61,868 bases of DNA from Roseibium album (GTDB taxonomy: Bacteria > Pseudomonadota > Alphaproteobacteria > Rhizobiales > Stappiaceae): the NCBI RefSeq assembly GCF_001404515.1, contig NZ_CXWE01000017.1:1-61868 (forward strand), in the 5' to 3' direction. The translations under genes were made by a program, and so were the position numbers. Below the pieces are notes generated by a model. The model was not told where the DNA came from. It made no database searches and saw nothing but the letters and a program-made list of their open reading frames with translations. This document shows positions 8,080 through 17,449 of this stretch, in pieces (positions within the stretch are counted from its first letter, which is position 1; every line of letters starts with the position of its first letter).

Positions 8080-10281
8080 ATGACCGCATCGCCAAATACA
8101 CCGACGCAGAATGAAGAAAAAAATCACGCGGCGTCTTTGATCGAAGAGCAGACCGCACGCGCACTGGTGGATGAAGGTCCCAGGTCGGGCAACCAGCGTG
8201 ATTTTACCGGCCCGCGCAACGCAATCATCGCCTGTATGTGTGTCGCCTATACGGTCTTCCATCTTCTGGTGATGAATGTCTATCCGCTGGAAACCTGGAC
8301 CTATCGCCTAACCCATGTTGGCGGAGGGCTTTTCCTGGGCTTTCTGCTCTTCGGTGCAACCTCGATGGACGCGAAGGGACGCACTTCCGGCTCACTCCTT
8401 GCCAACGCAATTCTTGCGATTGCCGGTGCTGCGGTCCTTTATGGCGCTGTCGGCGTCGCAGCTATCTGGATAAATGGCGAGGTGCTGGGAAAGGCACTTC
8501 CGCCAGCCTGGGCCATGACCAGCTTCGGGCTGCCTCTCGCCGCCGGGACAGCGCTCGCAATCGTTCACAGCTGGGTTTTTCCGCACACGAACCGGTCAAA
8601 ATTTGCACCGTCGGATGTTCTCCTCGCGGTCGCCGCGGTTGCCTGCACTGCCTACCTGATCTTTTTTGCGCGTCAACTCCAGCTGCGCGCCGGCATGCCC
8701 ATGGCTCTCCCGGGGGACATGTGGGCCGCCGTCACGGGTGTGCTCTTGATCATCGAGCTGACGCGCCGGTTGGCGGGATTGGCTCTTGTCTTTATCGCCG
8801 GTGTCTTCGTCGCCTATGCGTTCCTTGGTCCGTGGCTGCCAGGCATTTTTGAACACCGCGGCTATGATGCGAAGCGCTTCTTCTCCTACATCTTCACTGA
8901 CAACGGCATCCTTGGCGCCCCGATCGCCATTTCCTCGACCTATATCGTCCTGTTTGTTGTTTTTGCCGCATTCCTTCAAACGACGCGCGTCGGCGAGTAT
9001 TTCGTGAACCTCGCTTTTGCAGCTGCCGGGCATCGTCGGGGGGGGCCGGCAAAGGTGGCCATCTTCGCCTCGGGCCTGATGGGTATGATCAACGGTACGT
9101 CCGCAGGTAATGTCGTCGCCACTGGGTCATTGACGATCCCGATGATGAAGCGGGTAGGCTACAGGCCCCAGACAGCGGCTTCGGTCGAAGCCGCTGCTTC
9201 AACCGGTGGCCAGATCATGCCGCCGATCATGGGCGCAGGCGCGTTCATCATGGCCGAAATCACGGGCATCTCCTACATGGAGATTGTCTGGGCGGCGATC
9301 ATTCCGGCAATTCTCTACTTCATTTCCATCTACTTCATGGTCGACCTTGCTGCGCAGAAGGCGAACATGAAAGGATTGCCCCGCGATCAGCTGCCTAAGC
9401 TTGGCATGCTCATCCGCCAGATTTACCTCTTCACGCCGATCGTGGTTCTCATCTACGCGCTGTTTGCGGGCTATTCCGTGATCCGCTGCGGGACGCTTGC
9501 GATGATCACCGCGGCCGTGGTCTCATGGCTGACGCCACACAGGATGGGGCCGCGCCAGCTGTTCCACGCACTCGACATCGGCGCCCGGATGGTCCTTCAG
9601 CTCGTGGCTGTCTGTGCCACCGCGGGCATAATCGTCGGTGTCATTGCACTGACCGGTATCGGCTCCCGCTTTTCAACCGTGTTGCTTGCTCTGGCCGATC
9701 AGAGCCAGATCCTGGCGCTTTTCTTCGCCATGATCGTGTCGATCGTACTGGGCATGGGCATGCCGACGACGGCGGCCTATGCAGTGGCGGCAAGTGTCAT
9801 CGCGCCCGGAGTGGTGAACCTGGGCGTGGAGCCGCTCGTCGCGCATCTCTTCATCTTCTATTTCGCGGTCATGTCCGCGATCACACCACCAGTGGCCCTC
9901 GCCGCTTATGCAGGCTCCGCCCTGGCCGGGTCTGACCCGGTGAAGACAAGTGTCGAGAGTTTCCGAATTGGACTGGCTGCATTTGTGGTGCCCTACATGT
10001 TCTTCTTTTCACCCGCCATGCTTCTCGATGGAAACTGGTTCGAAATTGCGCATGTGGCCATCACTGCAATCGCGGGCGTCTACCTGTTGTCGTGCGCGGT
10101 CCAGGGCTGGTTCCTAGGACATGCCGGAAGGGCCGTTCGAGCAGGGCTTCTGGTCGGCGGACTGACAATGATCGCGGGAGGATGGGTCACCGATGCAATC
10201 GGCCTCGGAATCGCGATAATCCTTGCGGTCACCCAGAAGAAGATTGTTGAAGCCAGAGATCTTGCGCACGGGGCGGACTAG
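8080..10281 (+). CDS. TRAP transporter fused permease (DctQM, TAXI type)
   Basis: A 733-residue, very hydrophobic protein. After a soluble N-terminus of about 45 residues come four helices (DctQ-like small subunit) and then the large DctM-like core. The core has conserved motifs ASGLMGMINGTSAGNVVATGS (about residue 329) and VLGMGMPTTAAYAVAASVIAP (about residue 565). The fusion of small and large subunits is the norm for TAXI systems. It sits 90 bases after the receptor gene and forms with it a Na+- or H+-coupled importer in the inner membrane. A strong hairpin terminator follows. Confidence 0.92.
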   Translation: MTASPNTPTQNEEKNHAASLIEEQTARALVDEGPRSGNQRDFTGPRNAIIACMCVAYTVFHLLVMNVYPLETWTYRLTHVGGGLFLGFLLFGATSMDAKGRTSGSLLANAILAIAGAAVLYGAVGVAAIWINGEVLGKALPPAWAMTSFGLPLAAGTALAIVHSWVFPHTNRSKFAPSDVLLAVAAVACTAYLIFFARQLQLRAGMPMALPGDMWAAVTGVLLIIELTRRLAGLALVFIAGVFVAYAFLGPWLPGIFEHRGYDAKRFFSYIFTDNGILGAPIAISSTYIVLFVVFAAFLQTTRVGEYFVNLAFAAAGHRRGGPAKVAIFASGLMGMINGTSAGNVVATGSLTIPMMKRVGYRPQTAASVEAAASTGGQIMPPIMGAGAFIMAEITGISYMEIVWAAIIPAILYFISIYFMVDLAAQKANMKGLPRDQLPKLGMLIRQIYLFTPIVVLIYALFAGYSVIRCGTLAMITAAVVSWLTPHRMGPRQLFHALDIGARMVLQLVAVCATAGIIVGVIALTGIGSRFSTVLLALADQSQILALFFAMIVSIVLGMGMPTTAAYAVAASVIAPGVVNLGVEPLVAHLFIFYFAVMSAITPPVALAAYAGSALAGSDPVKTSVESFRIGLAAFVVPYMFFFSPAMLLDGNWFEIAHVAITAIAGVYLLSCAVQGWFLGHAGRAVRAGLLVGGLTMIAGGWVTDAIGLGIAIILAVTQKKIVEARDLAHGAD

Positions 10282-10284
10282 TAC

Positions 10285-10314
10285 AAATGAGGGCGGCATC
10301 GGCCGCCCCCATTT
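10285..10314. terminator. Bidirectional hairpin terminator
   Basis: GGGCGGC (10291-10297), a four-base loop and GCCGCCC (10302-10308) form a perfect GC stem, extended by AAATG/CATTT on the outside. It lies 4 bases after the TRAP permease stop and between convergent genes, so it can end transcripts from both strands. Confidence 0.8.
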
Positions 10315-10358
10315 GCTCTCAATGCGGGTATCAAGAACAACTGCGCATGATGGCAAAT

Positions 10359-11111
10359 TCAAACGTGATGCCGGTAAAGGTCCTGAGACCTGTTCAAATG
10401 TGAGCGCATTGCACTTTCGGCCTCTTCAGCGACACCGCCTTCGATGCACTCGATGATCTTCGAATGCTCGGCAAGTGTGACCTTTTCTCGTCCCGACCAG
10501 ATCAGCAGGTCCGTATGATAATTGAACAGCCAGTTGAGCATGGCGTCACTCACCGCTGCAAAAATCGGATTGCCCGAGATGGACGCGATCTTGCTGTGAA
10601 ACGCGATATCGGCCTTGATGAAATCGGACGGATTGCCGAGCAGATCGTTTTGATCGATGACAAGCTGCTTGAGCTCGGAAAGGTCTTCTGGCGAGGCCTT
10701 TTCGGTCGCGATCCGGACCATGCCGACCTCGAACAGTCTGCGCGCCTCCTTGAGGTGTTCAAGATTGTCCGAAGAAGCGGACAACAGCATGCGCGCCACC
10801 ATGTCCATCTGCCGGAACGCGAGATCCGCTGAGAGCTCGCTGACCCGGGAGCGCTCTCCTTGCGAAATCGAAATGAGCCCCTGGGTATGCATCGTTTGCA
10901 TGGCCTCGCGTACGGCAGGCCTGCCGACGCCGAAACGTTGCATCAATTCACGCTCGGACGGCATGGGATCGCCGGGAGCAAGCTCTCCCCGCACAATCAT
11001 TTCACGCAATCGATCGAAAACCTGATCGGAGAGTTTTCGCCGGACAATCTTGTCGTCACCGGCTCCCGTGCCGTTCCAGTTTTCCATGACCCGCCAATCT
11101 GATCCTTTCAT
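10359..11111 (-). CDS. GntR-family (FadR subfamily) regulator
   Basis: A regulator of about 250 residues. A GntR winged helix (LSDQVFDRLREMIVRGELAPG, then PSERELMQRFGVGRPAVREAM) is followed by an all-helical FCD ligand domain with the metal-binding pattern DIAFHSKIA ... HSKII ... MRSHL. The start is uncertain: 11111 (ATG) is chosen, with a TTG at 11138 and an ATG at 11087 as alternatives. It lies 45-70 bases after the apionolactonase gene on the same strand, at the end of the D-apiose operon. It is therefore the likely apiose-responsive repressor (inference). Confidence 0.88.
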   Translation of the reverse strand: MKGSDWRVMENWNGTGAGDDKIVRRKLSDQVFDRLREMIVRGELAPGDPMPSERELMQRFGVGRPAVREAMQTMHTQGLISISQGERSRVSELSADLAFRQMDMVARMLLSASSDNLEHLKEARRLFEVGMVRIATEKASPEDLSELKQLVIDQNDLLGNPSDFIKADIAFHSKIASISGNPIFAAVSDAMLNWLFNYHTDLLIWSGREKVTLAEHSKIIECIEGGVAEEAESAMRSHLNRSQDLYRHHV

Positions 11112-11182
11112 CGTTGGGTTTTCTGCATATTGCGGCAACTCAACGTCACAAATGATTGCAGATTCATCACCCTTCGGAGGAC

Positions 11183-13012
11183 TTATAGCCGGAGAACTTC
11201 GAATGGACCAAGCGTCGTCGGATCGTCACAGGCAATTTCCAACTCCTGGTCTGTCAGGTTAGAGGCAATCTTCAGAACCTCACCATCTTTCTCCACACAA
11301 AGAGAAGCTATTTTATCCGCTCCTACACAGTCGCATTTTATAACCTTTGCATCGCTCAGTGCAGCAAGGGTCGAGACCACCTCACCGACAGGCCAAAGAG
11401 ATCCGTTTGCTTCGTCAACGATTCCTCTTGGGCCGGTGAAACTGGCCGGAACCCATTGGTAAATGTCAGCCTGTGCAATCGCGGAAGCATAGCCCATGGT
11501 CCAGGCTGCGGCGAAAAGGCCACGTTGGCGCGGATCGTCATGGGTCATGCAAAGTCGATTTTTGCCGGGATTGGCAAAAGTCCGGGAACCGTAAGGATTT
11601 TGGCGCATGCCGATGCTCGACGGTCCAAGCCTGTATTCCTTGTCCTTGCCGATGAGTGCCCGGGCAGAGCGCGTGATGTGCGGCAAGGTTTCAAGTGTTT
11701 CGATGACACTGTCGTCATCGGCCGCGTGAACGATCGGATTGGTTGAATGGTTGACAAAATCCAGCAATGACACTGGAGGCCGTTTGCGGTTCAACTCAGT
11801 GAAATAGCTGAACATTCCGCCGCCGAGCTTTGTCGTGGGAAAAGCTTGTCTTGCAGCTGCATAGATTATCGACAATGGAGGGCACTCGGGCCATTCACTT
11901 CCCGGTGGTGTCGACCGACGATCTACAGAAGGACAAACCGCGATTGAACTCAACTCAAGCCCGCTTCGTTTTACCATGCTGGCCAGGTTCTGAAATTCTG
12001 CCTCAAGGTCTCCATCACAGGCGACTACATATTCTAGATCGTAGGACGCCTGGAAAAGGTCTTGCAAGGACCGGAAATTCTCAAGTTCCTTCAATCCGTG
12101 CGATAGTGTTGGATCCAAATGACACAAGAGTGCGGCAGGGTTTACCTCTTCCAGAAGCCCGACGTGTTCGATGGCGGATCTGGTGTCTTCAGGGCTGATC
12201 AACAGTCCTATTTGCGGCAGATGGCTCTTTGTTGCTTCGCCTGCAACAATCTCAACAGCTCCGGTTGCATTGCCATGCCGTGCCGGGAAGACCGATTCAC
12301 CTTCGATTTCACTCATCTCAATTTCGAGTGTTACCGACTGATTGACCTCTTGTCCCGCGTCCATGACATACGGCCAGGGTAGCGCCAACGGTCTCACATA
12401 GGTCTTGTAGGAGGCGTCGGACCAGTTGCGCTGGTCCTCCATTTCGAACTCGTCGCCGTCCATCCGGCATCGGGCCTTCAAGTGCGGCGCAGGTGCGTGG
12501 GTCAGCGACCGGATTGACTTGAAGGGTTGCCAGGGGTCTATGAGGTCGGGAAACCTGGTTCGATCGACCGCGCCGTTGCAATGCTCGACCTCGAGGGGTT
12601 CGCCGGCCACTCCATTGATCGGATGCAAAACGGTGAAACCGCAGCGGTTGGTTTCGAAGACGCCGTCGGCGACAGCCGAGGAGGCAAAACTCAAAGACCC
12701 GGTTTCCGTTCCGGTGATTTGTGCCTTGACGCTGAGATCCGCCCCCTGGTTCCGGTAACTGGAAACGTAGGATATCTCAAACTTCCCGGGCTCTTCCAGG
12801 ATAACGAGATCGGAAATGGTCGCGGCAAGCGTGCCCCAGTCCCTGTCGCGTACAACGTAGGATATGGCCCGCAAAACTTCATGGCCTTCGAAACGGATGT
12901 ACCGCAGATTTCCGTTTTCCAGCCGCACTTCCAGCGGCCCTGCGCGCAATATCCGGAATGGCTCCGGGGCCGTTTCCGTTCCGTACAGGCGAATGCGTCT
13001 CTCTTCGCTCAT
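11183..13012 (-). CDS. apnL: D-apionolactonase
   Basis: A protein of about 609 residues; the ATG at 13012 follows the apsD stop by one base and gives an N-terminus MSEERRIRLYGTETAPEPFRI. The first half (residues about 10-270) looks like a beta-sandwich of the glycoside-hydrolase accessory kind. The middle (about 290-520) looks like a TIM-barrel, and a small beta domain ends the chain. In established D-apiose pathways the enzyme next to apiose dehydrogenase of this size is ApnL, which hydrolyses D-apionolactone to D-apionate. I assign it from size and its complete gene context more than from motifs; a hydrolase on an apiose-containing glycoside is the alternative. Confidence 0.8.
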   Translation of the reverse strand: MSEERRIRLYGTETAPEPFRILRAGPLEVRLENGNLRYIRFEGHEVLRAISYVVRDRDWGTLAATISDLVILEEPGKFEISYVSSYRNQGADLSVKAQITGTETGSLSFASSAVADGVFETNRCGFTVLHPINGVAGEPLEVEHCNGAVDRTRFPDLIDPWQPFKSIRSLTHAPAPHLKARCRMDGDEFEMEDQRNWSDASYKTYVRPLALPWPYVMDAGQEVNQSVTLEIEMSEIEGESVFPARHGNATGAVEIVAGEATKSHLPQIGLLISPEDTRSAIEHVGLLEEVNPAALLCHLDPTLSHGLKELENFRSLQDLFQASYDLEYVVACDGDLEAEFQNLASMVKRSGLELSSIAVCPSVDRRSTPPGSEWPECPPLSIIYAAARQAFPTTKLGGGMFSYFTELNRKRPPVSLLDFVNHSTNPIVHAADDDSVIETLETLPHITRSARALIGKDKEYRLGPSSIGMRQNPYGSRTFANPGKNRLCMTHDDPRQRGLFAAAWTMGYASAIAQADIYQWVPASFTGPRGIVDEANGSLWPVGEVVSTLAALSDAKVIKCDCVGADKIASLCVEKDGEVLKIASNLTDQELEIACDDPTTLGPFEVLRL

Positions 13013-13013
13013 G

Positions 13014-14039
13014 TCAGGCGGTGTCCAGCTTGATTGTCCGGCTGTTCTCGGCAGCGGAAAGATACGCAGCCTCGACCAGTTCCAACGTATTGAGGTTGTC
13101 CAGTCCCGATGTCTCGGGCGCGCTGGAAGCATTCAGGCAATCGATGAAATGGCGCTGGATGTTGTAGACGCTTTCCTGAATGTTGTGCCAGGGGCGCGCC
13201 GCCCAAGAAAGCAGCGGGGGCGATACGTCCAGTTCCCGGGTGCCGGACGCGTTGTGCAGCACCAGCCTGTAACCGGGCATCAGCCTCAGCGTTCCCTCGC
13301 TGCCATCCACCTCGAGAAGGCTTTCGGGAAAGCTCTCCCGGGGGAGCCGTGATGCATAGCTGCAGTCGACAACACTGGTGACGCCGCTTTCGTGTACTAG
13401 CATCATGGTCGCGACATCTTCCGCCCGAATGGCCGGATTGACGCGTTTCGTGCTTGCGGAGATCGTGTGCGCGTCGCCGAACAGGAAGCGTGCAATGTCC
13501 AGGATGTGGATTCCCAGATCCTGAATGATGAAACGGTCATCCGTCGCAAGATAGGGCTGGCCGGAATAGACATCATAGGCCGAACGGAAACTGACCCGTC
13601 CCCAGAACGGCATTCCGATGCTTCCCTTGTCGAGTTCGGCCTTTGCAGCCCGGATTGCCGACTGCCAGCGAAAGTTCTCGTGCACCATCAAGGTCACGCC
13701 GGCGGAGGCCGCCGCATCGATCATTGCCTTGCCATCTTCCATCGCGTCAGCAAAGGGCTTCTGGCAGATGATGTGCACTCTCGATCCGGCCGCGAGTTCG
13801 ACCAATGGCCGGTGGGTCTGAACCGTCGTGGCAATATCGACAAAGTCGAGCTCTTCCGATTTCAATAGATCGGCCGCATCGGTATAGGTCCGCTCGACGC
13901 CAAAGCGGTCCGCCGTCTCCTTCAGGCGGTTCTCGTCGCGGTCGCACAACGCGGTGATGGCTGCTCCCTCGACATCGGCCCATGCGTGCATGTGGTTCCG
14001 GGCAAAAAAACCGCAGCCGATCAGTGCGCCTTTCTTCAT
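13014..14039 (-). CDS. apsD: D-apiose dehydrogenase (Gfo/Idh/MocA family)
   Basis: A 341-residue Gfo/Idh/MocA oxidoreductase. The Rossmann fold begins at residue 3 (KGALIGCGFFARNHMHAW) and the family signature with catalytic Lys is IICQKPFAD near residue 93. A DLGIHILDIARFLFG stretch supplies the downstream His/Asp pair. The reaction expected from context is NAD-dependent oxidation of D-apiose to D-apionolactone. It lies between the ABC permease and the lactonase in the same operon. The family is broad; the specific call depends on the neighbouring ApnO, RuBisCO-like and DUF1537 genes. Confidence 0.85.
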   Translation of the reverse strand: MKKGALIGCGFFARNHMHAWADVEGAAITALCDRDENRLKETADRFGVERTYTDAADLLKSEELDFVDIATTVQTHRPLVELAAGSRVHIICQKPFADAMEDGKAMIDAAASAGVTLMVHENFRWQSAIRAAKAELDKGSIGMPFWGRVSFRSAYDVYSGQPYLATDDRFIIQDLGIHILDIARFLFGDAHTISASTKRVNPAIRAEDVATMMLVHESGVTSVVDCSYASRLPRESFPESLLEVDGSEGTLRLMPGYRLVLHNASGTRELDVSPPLLSWAARPWHNIQESVYNIQRHFIDCLNASSAPETSGLDNLNTLELVEAAYLSAAENSRTIKLDTA

Positions 14040-14049
14040 GAAATCCTCC

Positions 14050-15114
14050 TCATGCTGCGGCGGCCTGCTGCTGCAGTGCTACGCGGGCCTGCAACCTTTG
14101 CTGCGCCTGGTCGACAACAACCGCGGCGATGATCACCAGGCCCTTGATGACGGTCTGCCAGAAGGAACTGACACCCATCATCACGAGTCCGTCGGACAGC
14201 ACGCCTATCACGAATGCGCCGATGATCGTTCCGCCAATCCGTCCGCGGCCGCCCGACATGGACGTGCCGCCGAGGACAGCCGCGGCAATCGCGTTGAGTT
14301 CGAAGGTCTCGCCCGTCGCCGGATGCGAGGCCACCAGCTGTGACGAGATGACAAGGCCGACGATGGCGGCGCAGAAACCCGAGAACATGTAAACGAACAT
14401 CTTGACGCGGTTGACCTTCACGCCGGAGAGGGCGGCCGCCTTCTCGTTGCCGCCGACCGCATAGATATGCCGTCCCAGCGGTGTGCGCCCGGCGATATAG
14501 GCAGCGGCCAGCCCGACGGCAATCAGCAGCCAGATGGAAACCGGAATGCCGAGAAAGCTTCCCGTCCCGAGCAGGTGAAAACCCGTCGATCCGTAGGCCT
14601 CGTTGCCGACGAGGTTGGGGAAAGTCGCCCCGTCAGAGGAAAGCAGCGCCAGGCCGCGTGCCACGTAAAGCGTCCCCAGCGTCGCGATGAAGGGTGCCAC
14701 ATTGAGGCGCGTTATCAGCACGCCGTTTATCGCTCCGACAAGAACACCGACCGCAAGCGTGATGAGAATGATCTCAAAGATGTTGAAATAGAGCGAATAC
14801 CCGATCCCCAGATCGATACCGTTGAGGATGAGAAAGCCCGCCACCATTCCGCACAGGCCGACAATCGACCCAACCGAGAGATCGATCCCCCCCGTGATAA
14901 TGACGAAGGTCATGCCGATCGCCAGAAACGCGTTTAGTGCCACATGCTTGGACATGATGACGAAATTCGCGGTGCTGAGGAAATTCGGAGCCGCAAACGA
15001 AAAGAAGGCAAACACCGCGATCAAGGCGATGAAGGTCCTGAGCTTCAGCAGCAGCAGGATCATCGGTTGTCCGCCGGAGGTGCCCGAAGGCTGCAAGGTG
15101 GTGACTGATGTCAT
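14050..15114 (-). CDS. Sugar ABC transporter permease (D-apiose)
   Basis: A 354-residue RbsC/XylH-type permease with about eight to ten hydrophobic helices. It has the family signature stretch IGMTFVIITGGIDLSVGS (about residue 66) and NAIAAAVLGGTSMSGGRGRIGG near the C-terminus, which contacts the ATPase. The start overlaps the ATPase stop by 4 bases (ATGA), so the two are translationally coupled. It forms the inner-membrane channel for the pentose bound by the protein encoded at 17450-18388. D-apiose specificity is inferred from the operon. Confidence 0.9.
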   Translation of the reverse strand: MTSVTTLQPSGTSGGQPMILLLLKLRTFIALIAVFAFFSFAAPNFLSTANFVIMSKHVALNAFLAIGMTFVIITGGIDLSVGSIVGLCGMVAGFLILNGIDLGIGYSLYFNIFEIILITLAVGVLVGAINGVLITRLNVAPFIATLGTLYVARGLALLSSDGATFPNLVGNEAYGSTGFHLLGTGSFLGIPVSIWLLIAVGLAAAYIAGRTPLGRHIYAVGGNEKAAALSGVKVNRVKMFVYMFSGFCAAIVGLVISSQLVASHPATGETFELNAIAAAVLGGTSMSGGRGRIGGTIIGAFVIGVLSDGLVMMGVSSFWQTVIKGLVIIAAVVVDQAQQRLQARVALQQQAAAA

Positions 15115-16673
15115 CCGTTACTACTCCCAATGACATGACCTGCCTCGGAGGCAGGAGCGTGACCGATCGCGGAAGCCGCGATTATCTGTTCTTCCCTGAC
15201 GCTGGCACCATCGAACTCGCCCGTGATGCTGCCGTTCGACATCACGATGATCCGGTCGGACAGGGACATGACTTCTTCGAGATCCGAAGTGACGAACAGG
15301 ATCCCCAACCCCTCCGCCGCCAGCCGTCGCATGGTGCGGAAGACTTCGGCCTTGGCACCGATGTCGATGCCGCGGCTCGGCTCGTCCATCAAAAGGACCT
15401 TGGGCGAGGTCATCAACGCCTTGCCGATCACGACCTTCTGCTGGTTGCCACCCGAAAGCGAACTGACCGGGTTCTCCATGCTGGCGATCTTGATGGCGAG
15501 GTCCTTGACGAACCGCTTCACCGTCTCCCGTTCCGCGCCAAGGCTGAGGTGTATGCCCTTTACGAAACTACCCAGGCTCGACAGGGACATGTTCTCCCGG
15601 ATCGGCAGGATCTGGATCAGGCCCTCCGACTTCCGGTCTTCGGGGATAAGCGCCAGTCCCCGCCCGATACGGCCTGCTACATCGGGTTCGTTCAGGTGCC
15701 GGCCCTCTACGTAGAAATCGCCCGTGGAATGGGGGTGCTGAGCCATGATGCATTCGAACAGCTCGGAACGCCCCGCGCCCATGAGGCCGTAGATCCCGAC
15801 AATTTCGCCCGCCCGCAAGGACAGCGACACATCATCGACAACGCGCTTTCCCGTCCGGCCCATCAGGCTGATGTTCTCGCAGCGGAACACCTCGTCGCCG
15901 AAGTCGTGTTCGACCGTCTTGGCGAAGTCCTTCGAGGCCGCACCAATCATGTTCTGCACGATCCAGGGCACGTCGACGCCGTCCATGCTTCTGGCACCGG
16001 TCCGCGCACCGTCCCTCAGCACCGTGATGTAGTCGCCGATCCGGATCAGCTCCTCCAGACGGTGCGAAATGTAAACGATGCCGACACCACGCTTCTTCAG
16101 GTCCGCGATGACCCGGAAGAGGATTTCGACTTCCGCCGCGCTCAGGGCGGAGGTCGGCTCGTCCATGATCAGGATCCGCGCATCCTGGGCAAGCGCCTTG
16201 GCGATCTCGACGATCTGCTGCTCGCCGATGCGCAGGTCGGACACCATCGCATCCGGTGATATGTCGTGCTCGAGGCGCTGCATGAGCGCCGCGGCTTCCG
16301 CCCTCTGGTCTCTTGCGGCGATATCGATTCCGGCGCGGGTCTTTTCCCGTGCGATGAAGATATTGTCGGCAACCGTCATGTTTGGAAACAGGTTGAGTTC
16401 CTGGAAGACGATGCCGATCCCGTGTGCCGCTGCCGTGCGCGTGTCGGGGAAGGTGACCTTTTCCCCCTGCATCAGGATTTCTCCCGAGGTCAGCTGCTCA
16501 ACGCCGGCAATCACTTTCATCAAGGTGGATTTGCCGGCGCCGTTTTCACCGACGAGCACATTCACCGCGCCAAGCCGGACATCGAAGTCCACGTCCTTCA
16601 GCGCGTGCGTCCCTGGATAGACCTTGTTTGCGGCACGCACAGACAAGCCGATTTGGTGCTTTGCTTCTGTCAT
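15111..16673 (-). CDS. Sugar ABC transporter ATPase, double NBD (D-apiose)
   Basis: A 520-residue RbsA/XylG-type protein with two nucleotide-binding domains. The first has Walker A GENGAGKST (about residue 38), an IGEQQIVEIAKAL signature and Walker B LIMDEPTS. The second has the usual altered loop GLMGAGRSE (about residue 292) and a canonical LSGGNQQKVVIGKAL signature with LLMDEPSRGID. Both halves are complete. It energises uptake with the permease next to it; both ends overlap neighbouring genes by 4 bases. Confidence 0.92.
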   Translation of the reverse strand: MTEAKHQIGLSVRAANKVYPGTHALKDVDFDVRLGAVNVLVGENGAGKSTLMKVIAGVEQLTSGEILMQGEKVTFPDTRTAAAHGIGIVFQELNLFPNMTVADNIFIAREKTRAGIDIAARDQRAEAAALMQRLEHDISPDAMVSDLRIGEQQIVEIAKALAQDARILIMDEPTSALSAAEVEILFRVIADLKKRGVGIVYISHRLEELIRIGDYITVLRDGARTGARSMDGVDVPWIVQNMIGAASKDFAKTVEHDFGDEVFRCENISLMGRTGKRVVDDVSLSLRAGEIVGIYGLMGAGRSELFECIMAQHPHSTGDFYVEGRHLNEPDVAGRIGRGLALIPEDRKSEGLIQILPIRENMSLSSLGSFVKGIHLSLGAERETVKRFVKDLAIKIASMENPVSSLSGGNQQKVVIGKALMTSPKVLLMDEPSRGIDIGAKAEVFRTMRRLAAEGLGILFVTSDLEEVMSLSDRIIVMSNGSITGEFDGASVREEQIIAASAIGHAPASEAGHVIGSSNG

Positions 16674-17338
16674 GATCCACCAAACTTCGTCGTCACCGGC
16701 GTGATCAGGTATGGCGGACCATCACCGCGCACCGTGAAGGCACCGAGCACATCAACAGTCTTGCCCACGAGATCGTCGCGGGGCAGATCTTTCAGAGCGC
16801 TTTCGTAGGCCTGTGTATTCAGGGAGCGGGAGAGCTGAGCGAACTCTATCTGATCCGTGAATGAAGAAAAATCGACAAAGGGAAGGATATCCCGAAGCGC
16901 CGTTCCACGGATCACCGGACCAAGTTGCAGGATGACATCCGCCTTGCCATCTGCGGTAACGTCCACATCCGCGGTTGCGGCACGTGTATCGGTTTTGGCC
17001 GCCAGGATTGTACCCTGTACCCGCGCGGCGAAGTTCCAGGGACTTCCCTCGCTGGACGGACGATAGCCGTACGCTTCACCGGCCGAACCTAAATCCGCTG
17101 CAATCGCGTCGCCGAGAACGGCCATGTCGGTCGCCGTTTGCTGAAGGTGTGGCAGAACCTGTTTGGTCCAGATGTCCGTAACCAGGGCATCCATGTCGCC
17201 GCCCGGACCGCTCGAAACGACTTGCTGGGCCTGACCGCCACTGTCATTCGTGGCAACATGCTTTTCGAGTTTGCAACCGCCCAGGCTGGCGACAGCCGCA
17301 AGGACTAACAACAGGGAAGGAACTGCGCCGCGATCCAC
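16670..17338 (-). CDS. DUF2291-family lipoprotein of sugar ABC system
   Basis: A lipoprotein of 222 residues. The GTG at 17338 is chosen because GGAGGT lies 7 bases upstream and the encoded signal peptide ends in a lipobox (SLGGC, Cys about residue 22). Family marks are a GPVIRGTALRDILPFVDFSSF stretch and a later LNTQAYE. DUF2291 proteins occur with RbsABC-like operons in Proteobacteria; their role is unknown and may be as an envelope partner of the importer. The stop overlaps the ATPase start by 4 bases. Confidence 0.82.
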   Translation of the reverse strand: MDRGAVPSLLLVLAAVASLGGCKLEKHVATNDSGGQAQQVVSSGPGGDMDALVTDIWTKQVLPHLQQTATDMAVLGDAIAADLGSAGEAYGYRPSSEGSPWNFAARVQGTILAAKTDTRAATADVDVTADGKADVILQLGPVIRGTALRDILPFVDFSSFTDQIEFAQLSRSLNTQAYESALKDLPRDDLVGKTVDVLGAFTVRGDGPPYLITPVTTKFGGS

Positions 17339-17407
17339 TGTGCAACCTCCATGAACAGAATCCTTCCGGCAAAGTCCGGCAGGATTTTCAGGTTTTTCGT
17401 GGGAAAG

Positions 17408-17442
17408 ATCACACCGCGGCGGAACAACCACTGCGGTGTGAT
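17408..17442 (-). repeat. Intercistronic hairpin after binding-protein gene
   Basis: ATCACACCGC (17408-17417) and GCGGTGTGAT (17433-17442) are a perfect 10-bp inverted repeat starting 8 bases after the stop of the binding-protein gene on the minus strand. Such hairpins commonly stabilise or attenuate mRNA so that binding protein is made in excess over the membrane subunits. There is no T-run, so full termination is unlikely. Confidence 0.7.
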
Positions 17443-17449
17443 ATCGGGC

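Noticed and set aside
15108..16259. Long open frame (383 codons) opposite the apiose ABC ATPase gene
   Set aside because: It lies entirely antisense to a clear double-NBD ATPase with intact motifs; the product is rich in Arg, Asp and His without domain features, a typical GC-rich shadow.
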